Source of the DNA: Branchipolynoe longqiensis
Lineage: Eukaryota; Annelida; Polychaeta; Phyllodocida; Polynoidae
Reading direction: 5' to 3'
NCBI GenBank assembly: GCA_030323885.1
Contig: CM059189.1
Coordinates: 47,623,015 to 47,687,014, forward strand
Length of the DNA stretch: 64,000 bases
Shown here: one piece after another, positions 1 to 10,075 of the stretch
Numbering within the stretch: the stretch's first letter is position 1
Layout: each line of letters begins with the position of its first letter
Made by a program: the position numbers and the translations under genes
Notes under the pieces: model-generated
The model's database searches: none
What the model was told of the DNA's origin: nothing
The model's input: the letters and a program-made list of their open reading frames with translations, nothing else

Positions 1-135
1 CATGTGTGTAGGTGTATAGATGTGCGTGTGTCGAGTACAGGGCGTGAACTAGCTGTGTAAGCGTGTAAGTGTAGGTGTCTACATGTGTGTGCGTGTGTGC
101 ACATGTGTGCACGTGTGAGTAGAGTACAGGGTGTG
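1..135. repeat. TG-rich simple repeat
   Basis: Irregular TGTG tracts mixed with a partial duplication (the words gagtacaggg and gtgaacta or gtggacta occur twice, near 33-52 and 121-141). Low-complexity DNA without coding signal. Confidence 0.7.
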
Positions 136-330
136 GACTAGGTGACTAAGTGTGACAGACTTAATTGACACCTGAGACATTACCTGTGGTTACAGTAGCC
201 GGCCCTGAGCCACCTGTAGTGGCGGGACCACCTGGTGACAGATGGATTGTAATTGAAGCATTAAGGTAGGTAAACCCCAGCAGTGAACTTCTACACACTG
301 CAATCACCGCCGAGAATCTATGTATAATAA

Positions 331-430
331 CTGGTTATTGGAGTTTTATCTCCTGGCATCAGGATGGGTACCGATTTGTGACAGTGCGCGCTCATGGTGA
401 CTTTATAGTGCTGCCCCACTGGGAAAGATG
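331..430 (-). mobile_element. SINE-A fragment, 3' part only
   Basis: Reads as the tail-proximal 100 bp of SINE-A in reverse (ttggagtttta...catcaggatgggtaccga...gtgctgcccc), with no tRNA head. An open frame over it on the minus strand is a by-product of the SINE body. Confidence 0.8.
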
Positions 431-603
431 ACTGGAATTTCAACAGGAGTGTATAATAACTATATAGATATGCTTCTGTTTTTGTTGTGTTGCGTTTCAA
501 TGAATTAATCAAAAAAATAAGAATTAAGCGCACTTGATGCCACTTAATTAATTTTGTTAGTACTGATATCACTGCCTTTACAACAATGGTGATTTTGAAC
601 TAT

Positions 604-791
604 TTAAGAATCAGACAGTATGGACAATGTTGTGTACCAAAATCCTCCTTGCGACCAAAATGGTCGGACAATTGTCGAGCGATCGCCGACCATCGTTTGT
701 CCTGCTTTTGTTGTTATTGCTTTCGTCGCAAGGAGGTCGCCGACTTCTGGTCGCAAAGTGCTCGCAAGCCGTAGTGTGACTGAGGCCTTAA
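604..791. mobile_element. Word element A (TAA/TTAA-flanked MITE, word GGTCGC/GTCGG)
   Basis: The right end reads, inward from 791, TTAAGGCCTCAGTCACACTACG. A weakly matching, degraded left end starts at the TTAA at 604. The 180-bp interior is built of forward and reverse versions of GGTCGC, GTCGCAA and GACCA. The right terminus matches the left terminus of element H (35635), sharing CAGTCACACTACG. The target site and the terminal AG..C..CAGTCACAC fit a PIF/Harbinger-type non-autonomous element. The class is inferred; the right boundary is clear and the left one is doubtful. Confidence 0.6.
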
Positions 792-805
792 TCCAAGGCA
801 GATCA

Positions 806-975
806 AACAATGTCAAACCCATGTTCCGTATGTCTTGTTCCTTTTTCACTTTATCTGATATATATAAATCATCACACAGCATGTAGCACAAACAATGTCA
901 AACCCATGTTCCGTATGTCTTGTTCCTTTTTCACTTTATCTGATATATATAAATCATCACACAGCATGTAGCACA
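806..975. repeat. Exact 85-bp tandem duplication
   Basis: Two head-to-tail copies (806-890 and 891-975) beginning aacaatgtcaaaccc and ending catgtagcaca, apparently identical, so the duplication is recent. It abuts the right end of word element A. No coding potential. Confidence 0.9.
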
Positions 976-1166
976 CACATGGGCGGGTAAGGGTATATTG
1001 ATGGTTATATATATATAAGTATATATATATGTATATATATGTGTATATATATAGAGAGAGAGATGGGTGGGGGGAAATGATCTATTTAACATATGGCGAT
1101 ATATAGCATCAACTAACTAGACTATATATATATAGCGAACCTACTGTATATATATACCTCTCCATA
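976..1166. repeat. AT-rich microsatellite stretch
   Basis: Interrupted (TA)n and (GA)n runs, with an inverted pair built on actatatatatata. No gene seen. Confidence 0.7.
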
Positions 1167-1590
1167 TCATCATCATCATCATCATGCTGTCAGTCACAAT
1201 GCGACAAAGACTGCTTTTATTTCTTAAGCGCCGCTATTTTGTGTGGTTGTACATTTCATAAAAGCTGCTTGCAAAGTGTTGAAGTGCTGCTGGCTTTTGC
1301 AAGTTACTAGCAGCACTCTCTCGGGGAGCAAATAGAGGTCTCACACAAGCAAGAACACGTCAAAACAGGCGCAAACTATTTGTCCCTGCAGTGGCTGGTC
1401 GGGAGATGTTGGGAGTTCCATTCATCACCGCCCTTAATGCTGCCACGGAAGCATGGTTTTCTGTTAGGGTTTGCTCCCTTACCCTTTGGTTCTATCAATA
1501 ACCTGTACACCACAAGGCAGTGGTTTATAACTTTGCAAGGCCGGGCCGTCAAACTCCCTGATGTATTTTAGCAGGTAGGTACTGCAATAC
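1167..1590 (-). mobile_element. LINE 3' end with (ATG)n tail, copy 1
   Basis: On the minus strand this runs from about 1590 to an (ATG)n tail at 1170-1192. A second copy lies in the opposite orientation at 59513-59985 with the same landmarks (a CTGACAGCATGATG-type end, gcaaaagccagcag, ctccccgagagagtgc). Broken minus-strand frames resemble the carboxyl end of a non-LTR retrotransposon. A trinucleotide 3' tail is known from RTE-type LINEs, but the clade is not proven. This copy has several stops. Confidence 0.6.
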
Positions 1591-1683
1591 TCTCATCTCA
1601 ATCCGGTCTCTCCAGAATTGTATGCATAGCAAGATATAATTTAGGTGGCACTAAACAAAACCCACAATTATATACTATGTTCA

Positions 1684-1858
1684 GTCATGGCCTTCGGGTT
1701 CGAATCTTGGTCGAGTCAAACCAATGAGTTAAACATTGATATTCATCGCTACCTAGCCTGGCATTTGGCATCACTAGGATAGGGCAAGGAGCAGTGGAAT
1801 GAGGGAGACCATTTGTCCACGATTGGAATTTCCGACTTATTTAACTAATGAAACAAAA
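1684..1858 (+). mobile_element. SINE-A, tail II variant, head truncated
   Basis: Starts inside the head near the B box (gggttcgaatcttgg), continues through the SINE-A body to tagggcaagg, then switches to the alternative 3' end (tggaatgag...gaccatttgtcc...aatttcc...aactaatg) seen in four other copies. Confidence 0.8.
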
Positions 1859-2039
1859 GGGAAAAAATGAAGAAAATATTTATGCCACACATTCAAAACA
1901 AACTGCATGGCACTACCTCCATACTTCTCGCCACTCTCCGCACATATATATTATATAGTAATAGTATGTAGGTTCACTGCGTAGCAAATACAATGCAATT
2001 TCAGGTCTATAGCAAATTCGATATATAGCCAACCAGGCT

Positions 2040-2055
2040 ATATATGCACCTTGAC

Positions 2056-2086
<31 letters not shown>

Positions 2087-2187
2087 ACACCTCAGGGGGG
2101 TGGGGGCTGCTTTCGCCACTCGGTCGGAAGCAATTTTTGTTATACATAGCCAATTTGATATACATAGCCAACCTACCAAATCGTACC

Positions 2188-2237
<50 letters not shown>

Positions 2238-2475
2238 ATACATTTATATATAGTACTATAGTAGGTTCACTGCATAGCAAATACAATGCAATCTCAGGCA
2301 GTATTACAAATTCCGTGGTCACTGAAAGAACAAACAAAAATATATATATATCACCCAAAAAGCGGAACCGGAAGTGTAGATCGGAGACGCGATTACCTAA
2401 TTACTAAAGGGCTTCGCTCAATCCGGAGTACAACAAAGGGTACAAATGAGCCCGTGGTTTGAGGTATGCAAATGT

Positions 2476-2512
<37 letters not shown>

Positions 2513-2520
2513 GGCCCGCC
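2040..2520. repeat. Microsatellite cluster: poly-C, (CA)n, (TA)n
   Basis: A C17 run with (CA)n at 2056-2090, (TA)n at 2190-2236 and (CA)n at 2477-2510. Between them the phrase gtaggttcactgc..agcaaatacaatgcaat.tcagg is repeated near 1967 and 2262, so part of the cluster is a segmental duplication. Small frames here are repeat translations. Confidence 0.8.
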
Positions 2521-2739
2521 CACCTGCGTGGGGCGTGTCGTGTGATGTGTGCAGTCTCAATGGGTGGCATTTATGACCAAGTTGCACCTATAGCTTCCAT
2601 TGAGTGGCAGGTTTGCCCGGCAAATTGGTACTAACGCAGAATGTGTTTTGGAACTCTATTGAAGGCGAAAGGGAAACAGACTCCTGAATCACGATGTCTC
2701 ACTCCTTGGCCTGCAGGGCTTTGGGTTTTTTTTAGTGCC

Positions 2740-2850
2740 TCCTCCCCTCCACCCCCCCCCCCCCCCACCTCCCCACTCTACCTCACCTCACCACTGTCCA
2801 CCACCACCACCACCACCACCACAACCATCCCACCACCACAACCACCTTCA
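2740..2850. repeat. C-run and (CCA)n repeat
   Basis: Poly-C followed by (CCACCA)n just before the target duplication of the 2860 element. No coding evidence. Confidence 0.8.
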
Positions 2851-3278
2851 CCCTGAACCTAGATAAAGGATTCACCCGGTACTCGCAGTACACGGGTGAA
2901 GACCAGCCTTGTAAAAAAATGGTAAAAAAAGCGGGTTAATGAAATGAGAGCCTAATTTCACAACCTAAGAAGAAACATTTATTCTTTGTATATATGTCTT
3001 CATATTTCCCCGCTATCTTTGAGTTGAAAAATATAATAAAACATCTAGTTTAATCAAATTTAAAAGTGAAATTGACGGTGTTCTATGGCCGCCATCTTGT
3101 CTTTTTGCATTCTCTCCCATTTCACCAACTCTGTGCCGATATAAGTAACCATTTGACACTGGAGCCAGGCATTCTACTTCCTGTTCCATACTAAAGCTAT
3201 TTTCGCCCGTATTTACACTACGTTGTCGTTCACCTGTGTACTACAAGTACCGGGTGAATCTTTTATCTACCCTGAACC
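2851..3278. mobile_element. 410-bp DNA transposon with ~40-bp TIRs and 9-bp TSD
   Basis: The 9-bp direct repeat CCCTGAACC (2851-2859 and 3270-3278) flanks an element at 2860-3269. Its ends are inverted repeats starting TAGATAAARG, then ATTCACCCGGTACT and AGTACAC.GGTGAA, about 40 bp in all. The interior is AT-rich, contains ATGGCCGCCATCTTG (YY1-like) and has no ORF, so it is a non-autonomous cut-and-paste element. A 9-bp duplication suggests a Mutator-like origin; 8 bp with one chance base (hAT or Merlin) cannot be excluded. Confidence 0.8.
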
Positions 3279-3355
3279 CACCTACAGACCCTGCCAAAAA
3301 CAGTTCACCGATTGTTTTCGCCAATCGCGTTCTACCATTATTTTTGTTTGTTTGT

Positions 3356-3820
3356 TTGTTGGGGTTTTACATCCTGCCAGCATTAAGGTCATATCACTTC
3401 ATCAGGAGTGTGTTGTTGTTGTTTTACATCCTAGCAACATCTAAGGTTCACCCATTTTTTGTTCCAATCATCACGGTCTGCCACTATTTTTTGTTTTATT
3501 TTTTGTTTTACATCCTGGCAACATCTAAAGTCATATCTAAAGTGTGTGTATTGTTGTTTTACGTCCTGGCAACATCTAAGGTCATATAAGAAGTGTGTGT
3601 GTTGTTGTTTTACGTCCTGGCAACATCTAAGGTCATATCAGAAGTGTGTGTATTGTTGGTTTACGTCCTAGCAACATCTAATGTCATATCAGAACTGTGT
3701 GTGTTGTTGTTTTACTCCCTAGCAACGTCTAAGGTCATATCACGACGGGCACCGATTTGTGACAGTGCGCACTCATGGCAACTTTATAGTGCTGGCCCAG
3801 ATGGTATTGGTTATCTTTGG
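3356..3820 (-). repeat. Satellite made from SINE-A 3' tails, ending in a SINE-A fragment
   Basis: About six head-to-tail units of 50-55 bp, each holding the last 40 bp of SINE-A (gttttacgtcctggcaacat, ctaaggtcatatc) plus a gaagtgtgtgtgttgttg linker. The array runs into a longer SINE-A piece at about 3690-3812. The overlapping Cys-rich frames (units such as 'YVLATSKVIS') are shadows of this repeat. Confidence 0.85.
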
Positions 3821-3940
3821 TGTGGTGTTTAAGCTATTTGTTTACCCTTCATCCCGTAATGCATCTTAAACCTTACTTTAATTTTCTGACTTTCAGAATA
3901 ATTAATTTAAAAAAATCATTATGTTTAACCCCGTAACATG

Positions 3941-4275
3941 AGAAGTGTGTTGTTGTTTTACGTCCTAGCAACACCTAAGGTCATATCAGGATGGGTACGG
4001 ATTTGTGACGAGGTGCACTCATGACGACTTTTTAGTACTGCACCACTGGGAGACCAAGCCGCTGACGCCATGACCCAATTTCCCACCCCTGTCACATTAT
4101 CCTGACACTGAGCTAACCAGTCCTTGCCCTATCCCGGTAATGCCAAGTGCCAGGCTAGGTAGCGACAAGTATACATTTGATATAAGTCATTGCTTTGACT
4201 CAACCAGGATTCAAACTCCCAACCTTCCGCATGGAAAGCCTGCGCTCTACCGATTCGGCCACCGCGTCTAATATC
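3941..4275 (-). mobile_element. SINE-A, full length
   Basis: Starts with the same gaagtgtgttgttgttttacg junction as the satellite just upstream, runs through the body (agtgctg.cc, cattatcctgacactgagct) and ends with a head of the tRNA type (ctctaccgattcggccaccgcg). It may be the source copy of the 3356-3820 array. Confidence 0.85.
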
Positions 4276-4481
4276 CTGGTAATGCCCAGCACCTCCAGAC
4301 AACTCTGGCGCAAACTGAACAGCATGCAGGGTGAATCGCTACCCCCCCCCCCTCCACCCACTGCACCCCCCACCCCACCCACTGCACCCACACTCCAGCC
4401 AACTTGCAGCGGAACACAACCAAAAGTTCACTGACAGAACAAACCTCGCCATCAACCTCCCCGACACGCACCAACAGGACT

Positions 4482-4803
4482 GGGCGCGATGGCCAAATCT
4501 GTAGAGCGCGAACCTCGCGTGCGGAAGGTCGGGAGTTCGGTTCCCAGTCCAGTCAAACCAATGACTATAAGATTGATACTTGTCGCTTCCTAGCCTGGCG
4601 CTTGGCATTAATAGGATAGGGCAAGAACTGGTTAGCTCAGTGTGCGGATAATGTGACTGAGTGGGATATTGGGTCATGGTGGTGGTGGCCTGATTTCCCA
4701 CTGGGGCAGCACTATAAAGTTTCTCATGAGTGCACCCTGTCACAGGTCGGTACCCATCCTGATATGACCTTAAATGTTGCTCGGATGTAAGACAACAACA
4801 AAA
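4482..4803 (+). mobile_element. SINE-A, full length
   Basis: Head gcgatggccaaatctgtagagcgcg with a B box ggttcccagtccagtc, full body, and tail ending acaacaacaaaacg. The Pol III boxes are recognisable but mutated. Confidence 0.9.
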
Positions 4804-5047
4804 CGAACAGCTCAAGAGCCTAGCACACTAAAAAAAAACGCCGACCTAACTAGGCGGCGTGTTAGCACATCGGGGCCGCTCAGGGTGACCGGACATCCGG
4901 TTCGGCTGTGACTGGCAGGTCGGGCATGGTGATAATGATGGACAAGATGCGCTCAGTGTAAAGAACTTCTAAGGCACGGCTGGAAACAAAGCCAACACCA
5001 GCCTTATCATACTTCATAGTGCAGGCAGGTAGTCTGCACTGACCTAC

Positions 5048-5376
5048 CGGGGTGGTGGCCGAATTGGTACGGTAGAGCGCAGACCTCGCGTGCGGGAGAT
5101 CGGGAGTTCGGTATCCCGGCCGAGTCAAACCAATGACTTATGATAAAATTGATACATGTTGCTTCCTAGCCTGGCGCTCGGCATTAATAGGATAGGGCAA
5201 GGACTGGTTGGTTCAGTTTCAGGATAATTGTGACTGAGTGGGATATCGGGTCATGGTGCCAGCGGCCTGATTTCGCAGTGGGGTTGCACTATACAGTCGG
5301 TATGAGTGCACACTGTCACAAGTCGGTACCCGCCCTGATAGTGATATGACCTTAGATGTTGCCACGATGTAAAACT
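5048..5376 (+). mobile_element. SINE-A, full length
   Basis: Head ggtggccgaattggtacggtagagcgc (a small duplication of 'ggta'), complete body, tail broken off after gatgtaaaactc. The 5380-5540 flank shows nothing recognisable. Confidence 0.9.
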
Positions 5377-5544
5377 CTATGTAAACTCTTTGGATATTTG
5401 GTGCGGTTTTTGTGTGTGAGTTATGTATGCTGGAATCTAAAAACGATAACTTGTTTATAAAAGGGATAATCTTGGTGGGTTTTTGAACGCGACCACCCCC
5501 AGCCCAGTCTAATCCACTGCCGATATACAAACACTCTCAGATGC

Positions 5545-6240
5545 TCCCGACCACGGGGGAGGGGTGGGGCAGAGATGGCGGGAGGGAGGAGAGGCAGGGA
5601 GGGAGGGGAAGGGTGCGGAAGAGCGCAGGTGGATGGGGAAGAAGGTGAGGGGAGGCGGGGAGGGGGGATCGGAGTAGAAGGGTAGGGGATGGGGGGTTAG
5701 GGAGTGGATGGGGAGGGGGGATGGAGGGGGAGTAGGGAGAGGGGGTGGAAGAAGAGGGAGAATGAGAGAAAGGGGAGTGAGGGAGAGGGGAAGGGGGAGG
5801 AGGAGAAGGGAAGGATGGAAGGGTAGAGGAGGGGAGGGGGAGAGGGGGAGGGGAGAGAGGGGAGTGAGGGAGGGGGGAGGGTGGAGGAGGGGAAGGGAGA
5901 ATGGAAGGGGGAGAGGAGGGGGATGGGGAGTGGGGGGAGGGGAGAGAGGGGAGTGATGGAGAGGGGAGGGTGGAGCAGGGGAAGGGAAGGGGGAAGGGAT
6001 GGCAGGTAAGGGAGTGAGGGGAGGAAAGCGAGGAAGATATCAAGAAATGAGGGAGGGAAGGGGAGGGAGAGGAGGGAGAAAGGGAGGGGGAAGAGAAGGG
6101 GGAGGGGGAAGAGAAGGGGGGAGGGGGAAGAGAAAGGGGAAGGGCAAACAGGGGGAGGGGAGGTAGGGAGGGAGGAGGCTGACAGGGAGAGGTGGGAGGG
6201 TGGGAAGGGGAGAAAGGGTGGGAGCGGGTGAGAGATAAAA
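5545..6240. repeat. 700-bp purine-rich (GGA)n-like tract
   Basis: The plus strand is almost only G and A (gggagg, gagagggg, ggaagg motifs) with loose, irregular periodicity. It could form triplex or G-quadruplex DNA. The 269-residue Pro/Ser frame on the minus strand exists only because pyrimidine-only DNA rarely makes stops. Confidence 0.85.
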
Positions 6241-6298
6241 AAACAACCTTGGTCACATCAAACAGGTGCCGCTTCTCACACTGGCCAGTGGTCAGTTT

Positions 6299-6414
6299 GA
6301 AGGTCACGGCAAGGTCACACCAAGGTCGCGGCCTGTCCGCGCTCATGTGACCCGCCGAGTGACCTCCCGCCGACCGCAGCTGCCGGGGTCAGGTCAAGAG
6401 GGGTCAGAGGTCAA
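6299..6414 (+). promoter_or_regulatory. Nuclear-receptor half-site cluster (DR5-DR5, DR1)
   Basis: AGGTCA at 6301-6306 and 6312-6317 and AGGTCG at 6323-6328 are spaced by exactly 5 bp each, giving two overlapping DR5 arrangements. Further on, AGGTCA 6391-6396, GGGTCA 6401-6406 and AGGTCA 6408-6413 include a DR1. DR5 and DR1 are the classical spacings for RAR/RXR and RXR/HNF4-type receptors. The surrounding sequence is GC-rich and not an obvious repeat. Function is inferred from the motif only. Confidence 0.4.
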
Positions 6415-6893
6415 AGCAACCCAAATGGATCTCGGCCCCAATGCCTGTGTGCGCTGGGAGGGCCCGGGTGGGAGTGGCACAATTGCCTGGTCATTACCTC
6501 TGGTCATTAACGCTGTTCTGAGCATTAATACCCTCATTATAGCTGTATGTATGTGTATGTGTGTTGGGGGTAGGGGGGGGGGGGTTGACGGGGCACTGAC
6601 CATTCACATACAACCCCAAAGTCGCCGACCGGAGAGGTAAATAATTATTGTTTATTATTCCCTCTTTTACAAAAATGAAAGAAGAAAGAAAGATTTATCT
6701 GCCTTCAATGATGACGGCGGGCAGTCTGTATTTTTGACAGCAAATAAAGATTAATATCAGCTAGTGTTTTGTTGACAGAATGTATGTAGGTAGGTCTGTG
6801 ATGTAAAAAGCTGGATAGTCCAATGAAAATATCAAATTTTCTAAACCAAAACAATTATTTAAATTTAATTCTACACACATATATATACATAGC

Positions 6894-7248
6894 TTAAAGC
6901 TGCATAGTCCGATGAAGCATCAAATTTTCAAAACCAAAATAATTACATAGATTTGACTCTACATATCTAACTTAGAGTTTGATGCACATATTAAGCATGT
7001 ATTGCCACATAGAAGGGAAACCTGAGACAATTTGATAGAACCTCTTACTGTTGAAGCCTATGGTGTCAGAGTTTTGGTGTGCTTGCCAAAACTAAGTTTA
7101 CATGTTTAAATTTCAAATATCTCGAAACTTATCCATTTAAATTCAAAGTTACCTTAACCTGAAATAAGGTAGATTATAACGATCAATTTAATATATTTAT
7201 CTCAGAAAAATGACCAAAACGCAAAACCATCGGACTATGCAACTTTAA
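6894..7248 (-). mobile_element. MITE-1, complete
   Basis: TTAA at 6894-6897 and 7245-7248 flanks an element whose ends are AGCTGCATAGTCCGATG and AGTTGCATAGTCCGATG (inverted). The interior is AT-rich without an ORF. It sits inside an older, partly deleted copy: end fragments lie at 6806-6890 and 7262-7310. Confidence 0.9.
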
Positions 7249-7365
7249 ATACTGGCGCATTTATTAAAGTTGCATAGTCCGATGATTTAATTCTACATAT
7301 AGTAAATCCTCTATAAATTTACCGACCATGGGAGCGCCTTTAAATGGTGTTTTTTTTTGTTGCTG

Positions 7366-7693
7366 TTAAAGTTGCATATTCCGATAGTTTTGAGTTTCTC
7401 TCATTTTCTGAGATAAACATATTAGGTTGTTCATTATAATCTACATTACTTTAGTTTGAAGTAACTTTTATTTTATATTGCAAACATTTGAGATATTTGA
7501 AATGGAATCATGCTAAATTAATGTTGGCAAGCTTGCCAAAACTCTATCACCATAGGCTTCTGCAGTAACAGGTTCTATTAATTGACTCAGTATCCCCTTA
7601 TATGTGCCGGTAAATGTTTAATAAGTGCATACAATCTAGATAATTGGTTTCGTTTTGAAAATTTGATGTTTTCATCGGACTATGCAGCTTTAA
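7366..7693 (+). mobile_element. MITE-1, complete
   Basis: TTAA at 7366-7369 and 7690-7693, with ends AGTTGCATATTCCGAT and, at the right, CATCGGACTATGCAGCT. Same interior landmarks as the other copies (gataaayatattagg, aactctRacaccatagRcttctgcagtaacag). Confidence 0.9.
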
Positions 7694-7704
7694 ATGAGCA
7701 AACG

Positions 7705-7957
7705 AGTCCTTGCCTTATCTTAATAATGCCTGGCGCTCAGGATTATTAGGATAGGGCAAGGACTGGTTGCATCAGTGTCATGATAATGTGACTGTGTGGG
7801 ATATCAGGTTATGGTGCTGGTGGCCTGGTCTCTCGGTGGGGCAGCACTAGTAGTAGTAGTAGTATAAACTCGCGATGAGTGTGCACTGTCACAAGTCGGC
7901 ATCCGTCCTGATGACCTTAGATGCTGCTAGAAGGTAAAACCCAAGCAAACAAACACT
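7705..7957 (+). mobile_element. SINE-A, headless, with inverted scrap at its start
   Basis: A reverse scrap (gtccttgcc.tatc.taataatgcc) is followed at once by the forward body from gcgctcaggattattagg to a gctgctagaaggtaaaaccc end and an aagcaaacaaaca tail. Confidence 0.8.
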
Positions 7958-7964
7958 TCACTTA

Positions 7965-8370
7965 GGGAAAATGTGTGTGGGGTTGGGGGGTGGGGGTGTC
8001 GGAGGCAAAAGCCTGCAGTGAAGGGGGGGGGGGGGTAAGTGGGTGGGTGGGGGTGGGGGTGACAAGGAGGAGGGAAGTGGGAGGCTAGGTAAGTGGGGGA
8101 GGGGTGGCGGGAAATGATAGGCGAAAGGGAAGAGGGAAGTGGGTGGGTGGGTTGTGATGGGAAATGATGGGAGAAGGGAAGGAGGGAAATGGATGGGTGG
8201 GGGTGGGGGCGATGGGAAATGACCAAGGTGTGGTGGAAGAGGTGGAGAAAGTGGAAAGATTGTGGGCAAGGGGAATTAGTAGGGTCGGCGGGGGGGGGGG
8301 GGGGGCGGGGTGAAGAGGAGAAGGGAAGTGGGTGATGGGGGGGGGGGGGGGGCTGGGGTGAAGACGAGGA
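7965..8370. repeat. G-rich low-complexity lead-in to minisatellite
   Basis: GGTGGGTGGG-type sequence with poly-G runs near 8027, 8290 and 8337. A fragment (gggaaatgaccaaggtgtggtg) at 8214 recurs at 10084 on the far side of the minisatellite, so the array lies between two copies of a flanking sequence. Confidence 0.75.
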
Positions 8371-10075
8371 GGCACGTGGGTGGTGGGGGAGGAGCCTGGG
8401 GTGAAGAGGAGGAGGGGAGGAAGCTGGTGAAGAGGAGGAGAGAAGTGGGTGGTGGGGGGAGGAGCCTGGGGTGAAGAGGAGGAGAGAAGTGGGGTGGTGG
8501 GGGAGGAGCCTGGTGTGAAGAGGAGAGAAGTGGGTGGTGGGGGAGGAGCCTGGGGTGAAGAGGAGGAGAGAAGTGGGTGGTGGGGAGGAGCCTGGGGTGA
8601 AGAGGAGGAGGGAAGTGGGTGGTGGGGGAGGAGCCTAGGGTGAAGAGGAGGAGGGAAGTGAGTGGTGGGGGAGGAGCCTAGGGTGAAGAGGAGGAGGGAA
8701 GTGGGTGGTGGGGGAGGAGCCTAGGATGAAGAGGAGGAGGGAAGTGGGTGGTGGGGGAGGAGCCTGGGGTGAAGAGGAGGAGGGAAGTGGGTGGTGGGGG
8801 AGGAGCCTGGGGTGAAGAGGAGGGGGAAGTGGGTGCTGGGGGAGGAGCCTAGGGTGAAGAGGAGGGGGGAAGTGGGTGCTGGGGGAGGAGCCTGGGGTGA
8901 AGAGGAGGAGGGACGTGGGTGGTGGGGGAGGAGCCTGGGTGAAGAGGAGGAGGGGAGTGGGGTGGTGGAGGAGGAGCCTGGGGAGAAGAGGAGGAGAGAA
9001 GTGGGTGGTGGAGGAGGAGCCTGGGCTGAAGAGGAGGAGAGAAGTGGGTGGTGGGGGAGGAGCCTGGGATGAAGAGGAGGAGGAGGGAAGTGGGTGATGG
9101 GGGAGGAGCCTGGGATGAAGCGGAGGAAGGGAGTGGAGTGGGTGGGGGGAGGAGCGTGGGGTGAAGGAGGAGGAGGGAAGTGGGTGGTGGGGGGAGGAGC
9201 CTGGGGTGAAGAGGAGGAGGGAAGTGGGTGATGGGGAGGCCTGGGGTGAAGAGGAGGGAAGTGGTGGGGGAGGAGCCTGGGGTGAAGAGGAGGAGGGACG
9301 TGGGTGGTGGGGGAGGAGCCTGGGGTGAAGAGGCGAAGGGAAGTGGGTGGTGGGGGAGGAGCCTGGGGTGAAGAGGAGGAGGGAAGTGGGTGGTGGGGGA
9401 GGAGCCTTGGGTGAAGAAGAGGAGGGAAGTGGGTGGTGGGGGGAGGAGCCTGGGGTGAAGAGGAGGAGGGAAGTGGGTGGTGGGGGAGGAGCCTGGGGTG
9501 AAGAAGAGGAGGAAGTGGGTGGTGGGGGGAGGAGCCTGGGGTGAAGAGGAGGAGGGAAGTGGGTGATGGGGAGGCCTGGGTGTGAAGAGGAGGGAAGTGG
9601 TGGGGGAGGAGCCTGGGGTGAAGAGGAGGAGGGACGTGGGTGGTGGGGGAGGAGCCTAAGGTGAAGAGGAGGAGGGAAGTGGGTGGTGGGGGAGGAGCCT
9701 GGGGTGAAGAGGAGAAGGGAAGTGGGTGGTGGGGGAGGAGCCTGGGGTGAAGAGGAGGAGGGAAGTGGGTGGTGGGGGAGGAGCCTGGGGTGAAGAGGAG
9801 GAGAGAAGTGGGTGGTGGGGGGAGGAGCCTGGGGAGAAGAGGAGGAGAGAAGTGGGTGGTGGGGGAGGAGCCTAGGGTGAAGAAGAGGAGGGAAGTGGGT
9901 GGTGGGGGGAGGAGCCTGGGTGTGAAGAGGAGGAGGAGGGAAGTGGGTGATGGGGAGGCCTGGGGTGAAGAGGAGGGAAGTGGTGGGGGAGGAGCCTGGG
10001 GTGAAGAGGAGGAGGGAAGTGGGTGGTGGGGGAGGAGCCTGGGGTGAAGAGGAGGAGGGAAGTGGGTGGTGGTGA
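8371..10075. repeat. 43-bp purine-rich minisatellite, about 39 units
   Basis: Head-to-tail units built on ggaggagcctggggtgaaga, ggaggagg, gaagtgggtggtggg. Units differ by small indels (ggtgctgg, ggtgatgggg, missing AGG triplets), and higher-order blocks recur (for example 9221-9300 and 9558-9640). The minus-strand frames of over 500 residues (Pro-rich LLLFTPGSSPTTHFPPP units) are not supported as genes: unit lengths are not multiples of three and all three minus frames are similarly open. Confidence 0.92.

Noticed and set aside
3223..3832. Repeated 'LATSKVIS' peptides as a small gene family
   Set aside because: They are translations of the SINE-A 3' end and recur wherever the SINE lies.
5537..6346. 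269-residue Pro/Ser minus-strand ORF
   Set aside because: Lies on a purine/pyrimidine-only tract that contains few possible stop codons.
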